A stretch of 64,000 nucleotides of DNA. Origin: Bacillus mobilis. Its GTDB lineage: Bacteria > Bacillota > Bacilli > Bacillales > Bacillaceae_G. A program made the translations under genes and the position numbers. The DNA lies in NCBI RefSeq assembly GCF_001884045.1, contig NZ_MACF01000105.1:44289-108288 (forward strand), written 5' to 3'. Below are positions 62,132 to 64,000 of the stretch, in pieces (within the stretch, counting starts at the first letter, position 1; every line of letters starts with the position of its first letter). Below the pieces are notes generated by a model. That model saw only the letters and a list, made by a program, of their open reading frames with translations. It did no database searches and was not told the origin of the DNA.

Positions 62132-62373
62132 TGTATCGATTTAATTGTCGTTTAATTAATTCTCATTATAGAACTCAGAATAATAAGAGTCAATACATTT
62201 TTTAGAAAAATATTAATTATTTCTCTATTAAAATTTTTAAATAAAAAACTCACAATACAATAGTGATTTTTAAAGTTATGTTAAATTCTCCTCCCTCATA
62301 TTTTTTAAAAGGAGAATCCTTTCTATAAATTGAATACCATTATTTGAATATGAAATCGGAGGAAGATAAATAT
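62132..62373. other. Divergent promoter region, nothing else clear
   Basis: AT-rich sequence between the metNPQ leader and the isochorismatase-family gene; it should hold both promoters. Confidence 0.4.
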
Positions 62374-62937
62374 ATGAAAACAGCTCTTTTACTCGTTGAT
62401 ATTCAAAATGATTATTTTCCACATGGAAAGATGGAGTTGCGTAATCCAGTAGAAGCAAGCAAATATGCTAGTCAGCTACTACAACTCTTTAGAACGAAAA
62501 ACAAACCTATTTTTCATATCCAACATGTAGCAATTAAAGATGACGCTACTTTTTTCCTACCCAATACAGAAGGTGTACATATTCATGAAAGCGTACGCCC
62601 ACTTAGAGAAGAAACCGTTATACTCAAACATTATCCAAATAGTTTTCGCGAAACCGATCTTCTAGAACAATTACAACGTTTAAATATTGAGCACGTCGTC
62701 ATATGTGGGATGATGACTCATATGTGTATTGATGCCACCGTAAGAGCTGCTTTTGATTTCGGCTTTCCATGTACCGTTATACATGATGCTTGTGCGACAA
62801 AAGATCTTTCTTTTAAGAATGCTACGATACCAGCCGTTTATATTCATAACACAATTTTGGCTAGTTTAAATGGAGTATATGCAAATGTAATGAGTACAGA
62901 GGAGTTTTTGGCTACAAAAAAACACTCCCTTCAGTGA
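62374..62937 (+). CDS. Isochorismatase-family cysteine hydrolase
   Basis: The 187-residue protein has the fold's catalytic triad: Asp in LLVDIQNDYFP (near 9), Lys in ILKHYPNSF (near 93), and the nucleophilic Cys in VICGMMTHMCIDATVRAAFD (near 128). Members include nicotinamidase and other amidases; specificity is not evident. ATG 62374 with GGAGGA 9 bases upstream is the start. A weak AAACACTC/GAGTGTTT hairpin at about 62918-62960 follows. Confidence 0.88.
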   Translation: MKTALLLVDIQNDYFPHGKMELRNPVEASKYASQLLQLFRTKNKPIFHIQHVAIKDDATFFLPNTEGVHIHESVRPLREETVILKHYPNSFRETDLLEQLQRLNIEHVVICGMMTHMCIDATVRAAFDFGFPCTVIHDACATKDLSFKNATIPAVYIHNTILASLNGVYANVMSTEEFLATKKHSLQ

Positions 62938-63100
62938 GCAAAACCGAAAAGAGTGTTTCTTGTCAAACCATAGATTTTCTTTCAAATTGTATTATACAGG
63001 AAATCCTTAAAATGAATACTAAAAAATATGACTAATAAGTCAACTTTTCTCGTTGTTTTGTTTCTATTTACATGTTTATCCCGATATGAATAGGGTTTAG

Positions 63101-63144
63101 CTAGTTCTAATCACCAAACGGTAATATATGGTAATTAGAACTAG
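63101..63144. repeat. 15-bp inverted repeat
   Basis: CTAGTTCTAATCACC and GGTAATTAGAACTAG pair at 14 of 15 positions with a 14-base loop. It lies just past the 49-residue gene and may be its terminator, though no T-run follows. Confidence 0.45.
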
Positions 63145-63169
63145 TTTCTCCTATCAAAAACGTAACATA

Positions 63170-63319
63170 TTATTTATCTGTTTGTTTTTGCTTCTTTTTC
63201 AAATACTCCGCACGCAATTTTTCAATTTGTTGCTTTTTATCAAATTTGGCAGGCGTCTGTTTTTCATGAAACTTTGCCACAGCTACCTGACCTTTATAAT
63301 CCAATTGATATTTCCCCAC
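63170..63319 (-). CDS. Small basic protein, 49 aa
   Basis: GTG 63319 opens a 49-codon frame: MGKYQLDYKGQVAVAKFHEK, then a helical lysine-rich part (KKQQIEKLRAEYLKKKQKQ). AGGTG lies 6 bases upstream. The N-terminal strand pattern and the coiled basic tail are protein-like, and the opposite strand frame is not. Function unknown; it is a free-standing gene. Confidence 0.6.
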   Translation of the reverse strand: MGKYQLDYKGQVAVAKFHEKQTPAKFDKKQQIEKLRAEYLKKKQKQTDK

Positions 63320-63429
63320 TTTGTTCACCTACTTTTCTTATCTTTAAAGAGAATCTATCCAACAAATATAATATATCTTATTTACTGAAGTAAACCTTAT
63401 TAGTTTTTCTACGTATATCTATCTTAATC

Positions 63430-63470
63430 CACATATGAACACTCCCCAGCTTGAAGTGGGGGTTTCTAAC
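63430..63470 (-). mobile_element. IS200/IS605-type right-end hairpin
   Basis: ACTCCCCAGCTTGAAGTGGGGG folds into a short hairpin just beyond the end of the tnpB-like gene, the position of the right end and of the 3' part of the guide (omega) RNA in these elements. Confidence 0.5.
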
Positions 63471-63478
63471 GTTTCGAC

Positions 63479-64000
63479 CTAACGGACGATTAACGTCAGG
63501 GGAGTTAACACATTAGCGAGCTGTTTCACGCCTAACCCCTCTATCCCATTTGTCCATGCATTTGGGATTACTTTTCGTAAAATGTTAGCCGCAGCATTTA
63601 CATCTGCATTAATTAAAGTTTTATTTGCTGAACGATATATGCCGCGCTTTATTCGTTTTCCTGAAAAAGTTGTATTTTGGTCATTTTCTCCATACGTTGG
63701 AATGAAGTCGTTATCCAGAAAACTTGCTTTCGATGTATATGATTCTTCAGTTACAGCAACTTGAATGCCTACAGCATTTGCTTTGTATGTAATCATTTGA
63801 ATCAGTAAATTATGCGGGATATGACAAAACGATTGGTTATTTCTTTTTCCCATATTCGTTTCTTGTTTCCAACTTTTGTTTTGACCAATAACGATTTTAC
63901 AAACTTCTTCTTCTTGAGCTAGTTTTACGATGTGGTGACTAACTTTATGGAAGACGTCTTTTATTTTCAAATAACGTTTTTGATGAAGTTTTTCTATCCT
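63479..64000 (-). CDS. tnpB: TnpB-like RNA-guided nuclease, C-terminal part (runs off the window)
   Basis: The frame is open to the window edge, so only the C-terminal 173 residues are seen. They read LHQKRYLKIKDVFHKVSHHIV, CKIVIGQNKSWKQE, FCHIPHNLLIQMITYKA, EESYTSKASFLDNDFIP, and INADVNAAANILRK, the order of RuvC-II and RuvC-III in IS605/IS1341 TnpB. The two CxxC pairs of the usual zinc ribbon are absent between EESYTSK and the RuvC-III Asp, and the RuvC-II Glu is not in its usual strand. Whether a TnpA is present cannot be seen. Confidence 0.85.
   Translation of the reverse strand, partial: RIEKLHQKRYLKIKDVFHKVSHHIVKLAQEEEVCKIVIGQNKSWKQETNMGKRNNQSFCHIPHNLLIQMITYKANAVGIQVAVTEESYTSKASFLDNDFIPTYGENDQNTTFSGKRIKRGIYRSANKTLINADVNAAANILRKVIPNAWTNGIEGLGVKQLANVLTPLTLIVR

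Noticed and set aside
63128-63388. 86-codon plus-strand hydrophobic frame
   Set aside because: The opposite strand holds a better small gene with a ribosome site; the hydrophobic run is the complement of its lysine-rich helix.

Overview
The window is a piece of a Bacillus cereus group (cereus/thuringiensis/anthracis-like) chromosome. The evidence is low GC, strong GGAGG-type ribosome binding sites with frequent GTG/TTG starts, spore coat CotB paralogues, the gatCAB, gabT/gabR/gabD and ahpCF loci in a familiar order, and what look like two copies of the group-specific bcr1 repeat. It is almost all chromosomal backbone; accessory touches are small: a 99-bp duplication, bcr1 elements, tandem 20-bp repeats, and a TnpB gene running off the right edge.

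Layout. 0.1-6.8 kb: an MFS aromatic-acid-type transporter, an RlaP-type nucleotidyltransferase, a two-P-loop ATPase, an S-box (SAM-I) riboswitch in front of a cyclase/formamidase-family hydrolase, a PqqD/RRE-like protein coupled to a frameshifted CxxC mini-gene, and a saccharopine dehydrogenase-like enzyme. 6.9-9.2 kb: a CotB spore-coat cluster with a sigma-K-like promoter and a small excisionase-type HTH gene. 9.4-14.4 kb: a ferredoxin-NADP reductase and a FhuD-FhuB-FhuG siderophore importer without ATPase, controlled by two Fur boxes in the shared upstream region. 14.4-17.2 kb: a three-gene operon of unknown function. 17.7-20.7 kb: a kinase/isomerase/aldolase operon matching the 5-deoxyribose disposal (drd) cluster, with a perfect cre site. 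21.3-23.4 kb: ahpC-ahpF with a PerR box.

24.3-30.3 kb: a self-contained locus for N-succinyl amino acids: an M20 desuccinylase-like enzyme, an NhaC-type antiporter, a regulator, an enolase-superfamily N-succinyl-Arg/Lys racemase and a GNAT enzyme. A shared 12-bp motif lies in both of its control regions and a 20-bp-period tandem repeat sits at each end. 30.4-39.8 kb: a YgjP-type metallopeptidase, DUF1456 gene, a membrane-anchored protein behind a 99-bp duplicated gene start, a TPP enzyme paired with a GAF-GAF-PAS-GGDEF-EAL protein, and a tRNA-dihydrouridine synthase.

40-52.3 kb: RlmCD-type rRNA methyltransferase, guanine riboswitch plus nucleoside transporter, lipoprotein polysaccharide deacetylase, M29 aminopeptidase, SMR efflux protein, GABA catabolism genes with a sigma-54 promoter, a HAD phosphatase and DgkB. 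52.7-56.3 kb: the gatCAB amidotransferase operon and a YiaA/B-type membrane protein. 56.7-63.3 kb: a MarR regulator with two matching operators flanking its gene, an ArsA-type ATPase with HSP20-like tail, an HXXEE membrane protein, the metNPQ methionine importer under an S-box, an isochorismatase-family hydrolase and a 49-residue unknown. The TnpB at the right edge lacks the usual zinc-ribbon cysteines.

No wholly new defence or biosynthetic system is evident. The best candidates for undescribed biology are the unknown operon at 14.4-17.2 kb, the RRE-like/CxxC pair at 4.4-4.9 kb, the SAM-controlled cyclase at 3.6-4.4 kb, and the MarR/ArsA module at 56.7-58.7 kb.
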